Source of the DNA: an uncultured Pseudoflavonifractor sp. | Lineage (GTDB): Bacteria > Bacillota > Clostridia > Oscillospirales > Oscillospiraceae | NCBI GenBank assembly: GCA_947383685.1 | Contig: CANDEE010000004.1 | Location: 1-57,811, forward strand | DNA length: 57,811 bases | Direction: 5' to 3' | The notes under the pieces: generated by a model | What the model was told of the DNA's origin: nothing | Database searches by the model: none | The model's input: only the letters and a program-made list of their open reading frames with translations | Position numbers and translations under genes: made by a program | Shown: positions 50,920 through 57,811 of the stretch, piece by piece | Numbering within the stretch: position 1 is the stretch's first letter | Layout of the letters: each line of letters opens with the position of its first letter

Positions 50920-51290
50920 CAGGCAAAAAAGATGGCCCGAACCCCTGCGTAGAGGATTAACAGGGCAAATCCCCGGCGAAGCCAGAGCATATTGACGTTT
51001 TTGAAAAGTTTCCCGCCCAATATTCCTCCCAGTGCGCCACCCAGCAGATAGGGGAGGGCGGCGGAGAACTCTAATCCACCCCGAATCAAGTAGATTAGGG
51101 AGGACAGGGCGCAGAGAGGGAGAATGACAGCCACCGAGGTGGCGAAAGCTTTCCGGTCCCCCAAGCCCAGCCAACGGGAGAGCAGCGGTACCAGTAGCAT
51201 CCCACCGCCTCCACCGAAAAAACCGTTTATCAGGCCTGCCGTTCCGCCGGATATGGCGGAACGAATCGAGTCCTTTTTTATATCCATCAT
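50919..51290 (-). CDS. TSUP/TauE-SafE family permease, half-size (N-terminal unit)
   Basis: 123 residues with three or four hydrophobic segments and the repeat motif GFFGGGGGMLLVPLL at about residue 23. Coupled to the second half-gene by one base overlap, so the pair probably forms a heterodimer equal to one full TSUP transporter. The Shine-Dalgarno GGAGGGG is in the 3' arm of a hairpin (51296-51333), which would limit its translation. Substrate unknown. Confidence 0.85.
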   Translation of the reverse strand: MMDIKKDSIRSAISGGTAGLINGFFGGGGGMLLVPLLSRWLGLGDRKAFATSVAVILPLCALSSLIYLIRGGLEFSAALPYLLGGALGGILGGKLFKNVNMLWLRRGFALLILYAGVRAIFFA

Positions 51291-51295
51291 AAACG

Positions 51296-51336
51296 AAATC
51301 CCCTCCCGATCTATTTTGTCGGAGAGGGGATTTTTT
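51296..51336. promoter_or_regulatory. Hairpin: RBS occlusion (-) and strong terminator (+)
   Basis: 10-bp outer stem AAATCCCCTC / GAGGGGATTT plus a 4-bp CCGA/TCGG inner stem. On the plus strand it ends in TTTTTT, an ideal terminator for transcripts running past ruvX. On the minus strand the 3' arm contains the Shine-Dalgarno of the TSUP pair, which starts 9 bases later. Confidence 0.7.
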
Positions 51337-51347
51337 ATACCGATAAT

Positions 51348-52073
51348 TCATTCAGACTCTCGTTCTTTTTGGGTGAGTGACAGGACCACATCGCCCGCCA
51401 GCATAAGCCCGGCGCAAGAAGGGACCCAGGCTACGCTGCCGGGAACGCTGCGGCGGCCGGGAGGAGGTGCTTCTCCGCCGCAGGGCGTAATAGGTTCCTC
51501 GTCAGACCACAGGACCCGGTGGTGGGTAATTCCACGGTTTCGCAGTTCCTTACGTATTACCCGTGCCAGAGGGCAGTTTTGTGTTTTAGAAATGTCTGTA
51601 ATTTGAAACCGGGTAGGGTCCAACTTATTACCTGTGCCCAAAGCGGAAACGATAGGGATACCCAGGTTGAGGGCAGTTTCGATAAGGTCTAGCTTGCAGG
51701 AAACCAAATCAATGGCGTCTACAATATAATCATAGCTACCTGCAAAGAAAATCTCCCTGTCCACTGGCGTGTAGCGATAGACAAGGGGATAAGCCTTACA
51801 GCTGGGAGCTATCAGAGAGACTCGCTCTGCCATGGCTGTGGCCTTTGGCTGACCAAGAACGGCGGTGGTAGCAACAAGCTGGCGGTTCAGGTTAGAGCGG
51901 CTCACCTCATCGCAGTCGACCAAGGTCAGTTTACCGACCCCGGAACGAGCCAAGGCCTCGGCGCACCAGCTTCCCACACCACCCAGGCCAAGCACAGCCA
52001 CGTGGCTATGGGCGAGCTTCTCCAGAGAGGAGGAGCCCAGCAGCATTTCTGTTCTCAAAAAGGCTTCATCCAT
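51348..52073 (-). CDS. tcdA: tRNA threonylcarbamoyladenosine dehydratase (TcdA/CsdL)
   Basis: ThiF/E1-like ATP-dependent enzyme that cyclises t6A to ct6A at tRNA position 37. N-terminal RTEMLLGSSSLEKL, nucleotide loop GLGGVGSWCAEALARSG near residue 31, DEVSRSNLNRQ near 54 and the KLDLIETAL area are as in TcdA. 241 residues. AGGAGGG precedes the ATG. The cysteine desulfurase partner seen with CsdL in E. coli is not adjacent. Confidence 0.92.
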   Translation of the reverse strand: MDEAFLRTEMLLGSSSLEKLAHSHVAVLGLGGVGSWCAEALARSGVGKLTLVDCDEVSRSNLNRQLVATTAVLGQPKATAMAERVSLIAPSCKAYPLVYRYTPVDREIFFAGSYDYIVDAIDLVSCKLDLIETALNLGIPIVSALGTGNKLDPTRFQITDISKTQNCPLARVIRKELRNRGITHHRVLWSDEEPITPCGGEAPPPGRRSVPGSVAWVPSCAGLMLAGDVVLSLTQKERESE

Positions 52074-52087
52074 AAAAGGTCCCTCCT

Positions 52088-52125
52088 GAAAAAGCGTCCC
52101 GCAGAGGGTCGCTCTGCGGGACGCT
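52088..52125 (-). terminator. Intrinsic terminator of the foldase gene
   Basis: Perfect 14-bp stem AGCGTCCCGCAGAG / CTCTGCGGGACGCT with a 5-base loop; read on the minus strand it ends in TTTTT. Confidence 0.92.
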
Positions 52126-52138
52126 CCTTTGGTAATTA

Positions 52139-53869
52139 TTAAGCGGCGGGAGATTCAGCGGGGGACTCGGCGGGTTCGCTGGGGACGGGAGTAGAGGCCA
52201 CAGCGGTATTCACAGGGCCGACATAGTTCATGCTGTCAGCGGTCACAACCTCTGCGGCTTCGGTAAGGGCGGTGAGCCATTCGTTTTGCTCCGTGGACTG
52301 CTTTGCTTGATAGGCCACGTGCTCCCAATAGGGATCATTTAAGTTTTGGAAATAGATGATGTGGTAACCATAATAGCGGGGGCCGGCATTCTCTACCAAG
52401 CCCACATCACCAGTCTGACGGGCGGAATCAAAGCACCAGTCGTTGAAAGTAGGAACCATCTGTCCTTTGTAGACATAGGTGTAAAGACCGCCGTTGGTAT
52501 TGGAACCGCCATCGTCAGAATGCTCCTCAGCCAAAGCACCGAAGTTTTCGGCTGTCTTTTCCGCTTCAGGTTTGGCGTTCCATTCGTTGAACAGAGCCTC
52601 GGCCTCAGCCTTAGCTGCATCCATAGCCTCCTGAGAGGGAACCGGATAACCTTCCTCATTTGTTTCGGTAGAACCGGTGGTATCTGCCTGGAACAAAATG
52701 TGGCGTATATCGACGGTGGGATCGGTGACCAGATAGCGGTTCTTAAAGAGGACCACATAATAGCCGTTTCCGGAGGCTTCAATAGAGGCTACATCGCCGG
52801 CTTTCCGTGAACTATCCATAAGCCAGGAGGCAATAACGCTGCTGTTGGAGGTCAAAACACTACCCACAACGCCAGTGTTCAGGGAATAGGATTCGTTGGC
52901 ATAAGCATTTTTTACGCTCTCAGCCACATATTTGGGGGCGGCTTCAATAAAAGCGGCCTCGTGATCCTTGGCGGCTAGGATTTCAGCTACGGCTTTGTCG
53001 GCGTTTTCCTTGGCTTCTGCCATGGCGGCGGCCTTCTCCTCATCGGTGGCGGTGACAGTGTTTCCGTTTTCGTCGGTTACAGGGTTGCCATCGGCATCGG
53101 TGGGGTTAGCGGCTGCGCCGCTAATGAAAAAGGAACGGTAATCATAGCTGTCCAGCGCATCAGGATGGGCGTCATAATACTCCTTCAGCGCGGCGTCATC
53201 ATAGGAGATGGCGTCAGCGTGAGACTGAGCATATTCGGTAGCCAGAATACTGTCGGTCAAATTCCGCAGATACACTTTTTCGGTGACGCCGTTGCCGTAG
53301 TTCTGAGACAGGAAGGAGGAACGGGTCGTCCCATACTGGGCGCAAATCACGTCCAGGCTGGCCAGCTCATTGTCGATGTCCTTCTGACCCTCCTCGGAGA
53401 GGGTATACCCCTCAGCCTTGGCAGCGGAACACAGAGCGGCGATTTGCTGAAGATTGTTCAGGGCACTCTCCCGGAAATAGTCGGCATAGGTCTGGTTTTC
53501 CGCCTCGTTGTACCACTGTGCGCCATCGCTGACATTAGGGTCAAAACCAATAACGGAAAGATATTGATAGTATTGCTGATAGAAGTTGTTCCGGGCCCCG
53601 GCGTAATAGTACTGTAAGTCGGCCACGGTGTAGCTTTCACTACCGATAGTAGCAGCTGTGTCGTTCAGGTGACGGCGGCTTTGCCAGGAGTTCATACCGT
53701 TCCATACCAGCAGACCTATGGCAGCTACGGCGCAAATTACACCCACTACAGTATAGACCGCCTTCTTCTGCTTGGCCGCGGCTGCATCCGCCTGTTCCTT
53801 TTTCTGCTTTTGGGTCAGGCCTTCCGCCATAGCTGATTTTCTCTGCTTTTTCTTGTCTGATGCGCTCAT
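52139..53869 (-). CDS. Membrane-anchored peptidyl-prolyl isomerase (SurA/PrsA-like)
   Basis: 576-residue extracytoplasmic foldase. Basic cytosolic N-terminus (about 1-35), one membrane anchor at about 36-59 without a lipobox, a SurA-N-like helical part (about 75-350) and a parvulin rotamase domain from about 385 (VDIRHILFQ, AEEHSDDGGSNTNGGLYTYV) to about 510, then a Pro/Ala/Glu tail. A start at 53869 with GAGAGGA 11 bases upstream; MAEGLT further in is an alternative. It likely helps secreted proteins fold. PrsA in Bacillus is a lipoprotein, unlike this. Confidence 0.88.
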   Translation of the reverse strand: MSASDKKKQRKSAMAEGLTQKQKKEQADAAAAKQKKAVYTVVGVICAVAAIGLLVWNGMNSWQSRRHLNDTAATIGSESYTVADLQYYYAGARNNFYQQYYQYLSVIGFDPNVSDGAQWYNEAENQTYADYFRESALNNLQQIAALCSAAKAEGYTLSEEGQKDIDNELASLDVICAQYGTTRSSFLSQNYGNGVTEKVYLRNLTDSILATEYAQSHADAISYDDAALKEYYDAHPDALDSYDYRSFFISGAAANPTDADGNPVTDENGNTVTATDEEKAAAMAEAKENADKAVAEILAAKDHEAAFIEAAPKYVAESVKNAYANESYSLNTGVVGSVLTSNSSVIASWLMDSSRKAGDVASIEASGNGYYVVLFKNRYLVTDPTVDIRHILFQADTTGSTETNEEGYPVPSQEAMDAAKAEAEALFNEWNAKPEAEKTAENFGALAEEHSDDGGSNTNGGLYTYVYKGQMVPTFNDWCFDSARQTGDVGLVENAGPRYYGYHIIYFQNLNDPYWEHVAYQAKQSTEQNEWLTALTEAAEVVTADSMNYVGPVNTAVASTPVPSEPAESPAESPAA

Positions 53870-53941
53870 GCAAAGTTCAGTCCTCTCATTTTATACCTGT
53901 TTGCCAGCCTTAAGCATGTGAAAAGGCCAGCGTATTTTGTT

Positions 53942-53970
53942 ATTATACAAGAAATGCCCTTTCGTTGCAA
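53942..53970 (-). promoter_or_regulatory. Sigma-A promoter for the foldase gene
   Basis: Minus strand TTGCAA and consensus TATAAT with a 17-base spacer. It lies between the ncRNA terminator and the foldase start, so the two are separate transcripts. Confidence 0.8.
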
Positions 53971-53990
53971 GCCCTAAGGGGTTAAAAAAT

Positions 53991-54016
53991 AAAAAAACCG
54001 CCCTTTGGACGGTTTT
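53991..54016 (-). terminator. Intrinsic terminator of the ncRNA
   Basis: Minus strand stem AAAACCGTCC / GGGCGGTTTT with AAA loop, followed by T7. Confidence 0.88.
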
Positions 54017-54185
54017 CGTAGAAAGACAATATAGACACCCCCGCCTTGGCCGTGTGGACCCAATTAAAACCTGCACGTCTCCGGCAGGTGGGTCGCCTCC
54101 GCACCGCTTTACCGCTTCCAACTTCCAGCCAAAGGGCCGGGAGGCCTGCGAACCGCGGCGCGAGTGGAGCGTCCCGTTTTAAAAA
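53991..54185 (-). ncRNA. ssrS: Structured ncRNA, probably 6S RNA
   Basis: About 190 bases with no coding sense, ending in a strong terminator. It can fold so that GACGCTCC (54173-54166) and CGCC (54160-54157) pair with GGCG (54045-54042) and GGGGTGTC (54041-54034); a loose central region follows; an inner hairpin uses GACCC/GGGTC (54094-54090 with 54061-54057) and ACCTGC/GCAGGT. A stretch reading CGCCGCGGTTCGC resembles the GCTCCGCGGTTGG box of 6S RNA, and a long stem with a central bubble is the 6S layout. 6S RNA mimics an open promoter to inhibit RNA polymerase. Confidence is moderate; a search with the 6S covariance model would decide. Confidence 0.55.
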
Positions 54186-54233
54186 TGTGGGTTTAATATA
54201 AGCCCATCACGTACCAGGCAGGGGAGCCGGCAG

Positions 54234-54524
54234 CTATTCTTCCGTTTCCTCCTGAAACAGCGCCTCCATGAACTGGTCATAGACCTCCTGCAGTTCTTCT
54301 TCCGTGTCTAGAGTGGAGAGTTGTTCCTCACCGTTGACATCTATCACCTTTAGGATGATAAGGCCGGTGTTTTCGTCTTCCTCGTTGCCTTCGCCTGTGT
54401 CGGCAGGGAAGAAAGCCATATAGACCTGTCCTTTATACTCTATGGTATCCACGTGCTCCAGTTCAAATTCACTGCCGTCCTCATCGGTGACTGTGATAAA
54501 GTCTGGCCCGAATTCTTCGCTCAT
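54234..54524 (-). CDS. DUF1292 family protein (YrzB-like)
   Basis: 96-residue very acidic protein beginning MSEEFGPDFITVTDEDGSEFE; the family (YrzB in B. subtilis) is conserved next to ruvX in Firmicutes, here 3.7 kb away. Function unknown. GGGAGG precedes the ATG. The stop lies about 50 bases before the predicted ncRNA 5' end with no clear terminator between, so the RNA might also be processed from this transcript. Confidence 0.85.
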   Translation of the reverse strand: MSEEFGPDFITVTDEDGSEFELEHVDTIEYKGQVYMAFFPADTGEGNEEDENTGLIILKVIDVNGEEQLSTLDTEEELQEVYDQFMEALFQEETEE

Positions 54525-54558
54525 TTCAACGCCTCCCTTGGAGTCCTTTTATAAATCT

Positions 54559-54587
54559 ATTGTACCCTGTAAATGGGGAAAAAGCAA
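54559..54587 (-). promoter_or_regulatory. Sigma-A promoter for the DUF1292 gene
   Basis: Minus strand TTGCTT and TACAAT with a 17-base spacer. Confidence 0.7.
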
Positions 54588-54651
54588 GGTGAGAAATAGC
54601 GAAATTTTTTCCGTGAGACAAAAGCGTGGGTAGAATCATACAGATTTGGGG

Positions 54652-54679
54652 TGGACAAAAAAGGCTTTTGTGGTATAAT
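54652..54679 (+). promoter_or_regulatory. Promoter for the class A PBP gene
   Basis: TGGACA, 16-base spacer and consensus TATAAT with TGG before it; about 65 bases ahead of the start codon. Confidence 0.7.
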
Positions 54680-54744
54680 ATACAAGTATCTTTTTAACCA
54701 TTGATTCCATAAAACCTTAGCCTGTTTAAAACGGAGGTGACAAT

Positions 54745-57435
54745 ATGGCTGAACAAAACTCCGCGTCCCCAGCGCCCCGGAAAAAACGCCGGAGGCGGAG
54801 AAGAAGTGTGTTAAGGCGGGTATTGACAGCCGTTGGCACGCTATTGCTGATTGGAATTATCACCAGCGCATTTCTGGCCTGCTTTGCGGCAGTTTATATC
54901 AAAAATGTAATACTACCTCAAACGGAGTTGGATGTGGCAGATTATCCCATGAACTTGTCTAGTATCATCTATTATGTCGATCCCGTTACCGGGCAAGAAG
55001 TAGAGTACGAAACCCTTCATGGCGATCAGAACCGGGTGTGGGTAGAGTATAACCAACTTCCCCAAAACCTGATTAATGCCCTGGTATCGATTGAGGACCG
55101 ACGTTTTTACACGCACCATGGCGTGGACTGGATTCGGACGGTCAAGAGTGCGTTGGTCACATTTACCGGAGGTAGGACCCAGGGTGGCTCTACCATTACC
55201 CAGCAGCTCATCAAGAATATTACCCAGTATGACGATGTGACGGTAAAGCGAAAGGTCCTAGAGATATTCAAGGCGCTGGAGTTTGACAAAAAATATTCCA
55301 AGGACCAGACCCTGGAGTGGTATCTGAACTATGTCTATTTTGGTCGAAAGTGTTACGGGGTCTATACTGCGGCGTATACCTACTTTGGCAAGAATGTGTC
55401 TGAGTTGAGTTTGGCCGAGTGTGCCAGTCTTATCGGCATTACAAATAATCCTTCCCTTTACGATCCCTATACTCATCCGGAGAACAACCTGGATCGCCGG
55501 GGAATTGTGCTGGACGCGATGGAACGGGATGGAGTAATTACCTCGGAGCAGTGTGAGGCGGCGAAAAAGGAGAAGTTGGTGTTCCGCAACGGACGGAGTG
55601 ATAGTCAGCAAAATACTCTGTATAGCTGGTACACTGAGCAGGTCATTACTGATGTAACAAAGGATTTGATGGAGCAGTATAAGTATTCGGAGCAGGTGGC
55701 CTCCGATCTGGTGTACTCGGGCGGACTGAAGATATATGCCTGTGTGGATACTCGAGTCCAGGCTATGGTGGACAATGTCTATTCCAACGCCGAAAATCTG
55801 CCCTACACATCCCCCTCCGGGCAGCAGCTTCAGTCCGCTATTACCGTCATTGATCCGCAGGGTAATGTAGTGGCTCTGGCAGGAAAGATGGGCGAAAAGA
55901 CTAGTGCGGATACCCGTGGCTATAATATGGCCACCCGGGCTTTGCGGCAGCCAGGTTCCTCCATTAAGCCTTTGGCGGTTTATGCTCCCGCCTTGGAAAT
56001 GGGGCTTATCACACCTTATTCTGTGTTTGAGGACAGCGCCCCCATGCTGCTGAATGATGAACCATGGCCTTCTAACGTAAATCATCGAAACACAGGGCAG
56101 ATGACGGTGCTTAAGGCGGTAACCGACTCTACCAATACGGTAGCGGTGCGGGTGCTCCAGCAAGTGACTCCGGCGGTAGCCTTTGAGTATCTGTTGGACA
56201 AGTTTGGGATTGACCCAAACCATTTGGTGGTAAGAAAGACCATAAAAGATAAAGAGTATTCCGACATCGGTTATTCCCAACTGGCGCTGGGTGGCCTGAC
56301 CACTGGCGTATCAACGTTGGATATGGCTGCGGCTTATTCCGTCTTTCCAAGGAACGGGGTCTACGTAGCGCCCAGAACTTATTCAAAAGTGATAGATTCC
56401 AATGAAAAGGTAATTTTGACCAAGGAGTTGGTAGGAGAGCCGGTACTCAAGGAAAAGACGGTCTACTATGTCAATGAGATGCTGAAAAATGTGGTGGCCC
56501 AGGGTTCTGGCACTGCGGCCCAGTTGCCAAATATGACTGTGGCGGGCAAGACGGGCACTACAAACTCCTACAATGACCGTTGGTTTGTAGGATATACGCC
56601 TTACTATACCGCAGCCGTTTGGATTGGCTACCAGACTCCAGAGCGGATCACTGGTCCCAGCACACTGACCCCGGATTTGTGGAAGCGGGTCATGAGCCAA
56701 GTCCATGAGGGCTTGGAATACCGGGAGTTTCCCGGGGCGGAGGGCCTGGTGACCCGAGATTACTGTATGGATACAGGGTTGCTGGCTGGCGATGAGTGTC
56801 AGAGCGATATGCGGGGCAGCCGGGTAGCTATGGGATATTATTTCCCGGGGGACGATCCAACCGAATACTGCCAGGCACATACCATGGTGGAGGTCTGTAC
56901 CGCCGATCCTATATTGAACGAGAACGGTGAACCTACCGGACGCTATCATTTGGCGGGAGAGTTCTGTCCAGAGGTTGAGGTAAACGAGGACGGGACAGAA
57001 ACCTTGGGGCGGATTAGTGTTTCTATTTTGGACATCCAGCGGGAGTATATCGGTGATATATATCCAGAGGATAACGGGTATTTTTTAACCTCTTTAGAGG
57101 CAGCAGGGACTTGCACAGTTCACACAGATGAAATTATCGTGGAGCCGGATCCGTATGATCCCAGCAGATTTAGTATTCTTGATCCATCCACCTGGCCAAC
57201 TCCGGAAGAAGATCCCAATTTTGATTCCCGTGATCCTGCGACCTGGCCTTCTGCTGGAGGACATCTGGTGCGTCCGGGGCAACTTGGACCGCAGCCTGCC
57301 GAGAGCGGTTATCCCAGCGAAAGTATTCCTCCGGCAACGGACACACACAATCCTGAGCCGCCTACTGTATTTACACCGCCTCCAATTCTTCCAACAGAGC
57401 CCTCCAACGATGAGCCAGTACAACCGCCTATGTAA
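54745..57435 (+). CDS. Class A penicillin-binding protein (transglycosylase/transpeptidase)
   Basis: 896-residue bifunctional cell-wall synthase. Arg-rich cytosolic tail (RRRRRR near 20), membrane span about 27-52, GT51 glycosyltransferase with EDRRFYTHHG (about 117) and GGSTITQQLIKN (about 143), transpeptidase with SSIK (about 403), STN (about 462) and KTGT (about 601). A C-terminal extension of about 250 residues is Pro/Thr-rich with DPSTWP and DPATWP repeats, probably a wall-spanning tail. GGAGGTGA precedes the ATG. Equivalent to PBP1a/PonA. Confidence 0.94.
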   Translation: MAEQNSASPAPRKKRRRRRRSVLRRVLTAVGTLLLIGIITSAFLACFAAVYIKNVILPQTELDVADYPMNLSSIIYYVDPVTGQEVEYETLHGDQNRVWVEYNQLPQNLINALVSIEDRRFYTHHGVDWIRTVKSALVTFTGGRTQGGSTITQQLIKNITQYDDVTVKRKVLEIFKALEFDKKYSKDQTLEWYLNYVYFGRKCYGVYTAAYTYFGKNVSELSLAECASLIGITNNPSLYDPYTHPENNLDRRGIVLDAMERDGVITSEQCEAAKKEKLVFRNGRSDSQQNTLYSWYTEQVITDVTKDLMEQYKYSEQVASDLVYSGGLKIYACVDTRVQAMVDNVYSNAENLPYTSPSGQQLQSAITVIDPQGNVVALAGKMGEKTSADTRGYNMATRALRQPGSSIKPLAVYAPALEMGLITPYSVFEDSAPMLLNDEPWPSNVNHRNTGQMTVLKAVTDSTNTVAVRVLQQVTPAVAFEYLLDKFGIDPNHLVVRKTIKDKEYSDIGYSQLALGGLTTGVSTLDMAAAYSVFPRNGVYVAPRTYSKVIDSNEKVILTKELVGEPVLKEKTVYYVNEMLKNVVAQGSGTAAQLPNMTVAGKTGTTNSYNDRWFVGYTPYYTAAVWIGYQTPERITGPSTLTPDLWKRVMSQVHEGLEYREFPGAEGLVTRDYCMDTGLLAGDECQSDMRGSRVAMGYYFPGDDPTEYCQAHTMVEVCTADPILNENGEPTGRYHLAGEFCPEVEVNEDGTETLGRISVSILDIQREYIGDIYPEDNGYFLTSLEAAGTCTVHTDEIIVEPDPYDPSRFSILDPSTWPTPEEDPNFDSRDPATWPSAGGHLVRPGQLGPQPAESGYPSESIPPATDTHNPEPPTVFTPPPILPTEPSNDEPVQPPM

Positions 57436-57448
57436 AATGCTGCTTTCT

Positions 57449-57476
57449 GAAAGAGCGTACTTCGGTACGCTCTTTC
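57449..57476 (+). terminator. Intrinsic terminator after the PBP gene
   Basis: 12-bp stem GAAAGAGCGTAC / GTACGCTCTTTC closed by a stable TTCG tetraloop. Confidence 0.85.
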
Positions 57477-57540
57477 TGTAGTTTCAGCAAAATATGGAGA
57501 TGCTTTATCATAAGGGGGATATTTTTCGGAAATTTCACCG

Positions 57541-57569
57541 TTGCGTTTTTGAGGTGGTTATGCTAAAAT
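57541..57569 (+). promoter_or_regulatory. Promoter for the pheB-like gene
   Basis: TTGCGT and TAAAAT with a 17-base spacer and TGC before the -10. Confidence 0.6.
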
Positions 57570-57631
57570 GAAACGCGCTGGAAGAACAAATGATTTCCTG
57601 CTGTGGACAGTTGGGAAGGAGCAAACATAAA

Positions 57632-57763
57632 ATGAGGAAACATCCCCAATACTTTATTGTGGACGCCCAGGCTCTGCCGGATATTTTTCTCAAGGTTGCA
57701 GAAGCCAAGCGCTTACTGGAAACCGGCGAGGTTCACACGGTAAATCAGGCCGCAGAGCAGATG
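57632..57763 (+). CDS. pheB: PheB/UPF0735-type ACT domain protein, 3'-truncated
   Basis: The N-terminal 44 residues (MRKHPQYFIVDAQALPD..., LLETGEVHTVNQAAEQM) match the start of PheB-like proteins, which have a short HTH-like lead and a C-terminal ACT domain that binds amino acids. GGAAGGAG lies upstream of the ATG. Genuine sequence ends at 57763; the frame then runs into adapter, so residues after about 44 are not real. Fewer than a third of the gene is present. Confidence 0.7.
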
Positions 57764-57811
57764 AGATCGGAAGAGCGTCGTGTAGGGAAAGAGTGTAGTT
57801 CAGGGTGTTGG
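57764..57811. other. Illumina adapter contamination at the contig end
   Basis: 57764-57798 matches the TruSeq-type adapter beginning AGATCGGAAGAGC over 35 bases as I recall it; the last 13 bases diverge like low-quality read ends. Not biological. Confidence 0.93.

Noticed and set aside
53991..54185. Reading the structured RNA as a riboswitch leader of the foldase gene
   Set aside because: The RNA ends in a terminator and the foldase has its own consensus promoter at 53942-53970, so it is a separate transcript.
1..57811. tRNA/rRNA genes, CRISPR arrays, insertion sequences, prophage
   Set aside because: None seen: gene order is continuous core genome, with no repeat arrays, transposases or cloverleaf sequences noticed by eye.

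Overview
The window reads as a chromosomal contig end from a spore-forming Clostridia bacterium with moderately high GC, most like the Oscillospiraceae/Flavonifractor side of the class. This is inferred from gene content and gene order: an IspH-ribosomal protein S1 fusion, the YicC-RemA-Gmk-RpoZ-PriA-Def-Fmt-RsmB-RlmN-Stp-PrkC-RsgA order of Firmicutes, SpoIVA with a SipL-like partner, YtfJ and DUF1292 proteins, and frequent TTG/GTG starts behind strong GGAGG ribosome-binding sites. It is core genome. I see no insertion sequence, prophage, CRISPR array, tRNA or rRNA.

Layout. 1-8062 (+): the 3' part of an M19 dipeptidase, threonine synthase, a metallophosphoesterase, then trigger factor, ClpP, ClpX and EngB (protein quality control and ribosome assembly) and an FAH-family hydrolase, closed by a bidirectional terminator facing a small TfoX C-terminal-domain gene. 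8406-13690 (+): M50 protease, ScpA, ScpB, DUF2953, YtfJ, DacF-type carboxypeptidase and RluB. 13735-19266 (+): RpiR regulator, BaiN/HI0933 flavoprotein, Cmk, PlsC and IspH-S1. 19268-21187: CarD, IspD, IspF; with IspH this gives three steps of the MEP isoprenoid pathway. 21243-22654: a DUF3343 and cysteine desulfurase pair. 22728-26442: the c-di-AMP synthase CdaA with CdaR, then DUF5685 and DnaJ-domain proteins. 26452-38716: a long housekeeping operon from YicC to RsgA. 38715-42151: a sporulation block with a tiny membrane peptide, the 23-residue SpoVM, a SipL-like LysM protein and SpoIVA, the parts of the coat basement layer.

42152-45895 (-): a two-component system and a Crp/Fnr regulator, divergent from leuCDB (45944-48789, leucine synthesis). 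48815-54587: a glycosyltransferase (-), thioredoxin and RuvX (+), two half-size TSUP permeases (-), TcdA (-), a membrane-anchored parvulin-type foldase (-), a structured 6S-like ncRNA (-) and a DUF1292 protein (-). 54652-57476: a class A penicillin-binding protein. The last gene, a PheB-like ACT protein, is cut off and runs into Illumina adapter sequence at 57764-57811, so the 3' end of the window is artefactual.

The points most worth a second look are: the spoVM / small peptide / sipL / spoIVA cassette; a strong internal ribosome-binding site inside the ispH-rpsA fusion that could release free S1; three hairpins that bury a Shine-Dalgarno sequence (before dacF, the spoVM-coupled peptide and the TSUP pair); the unannotated structured RNA at 53991-54185; and the adapter contamination.
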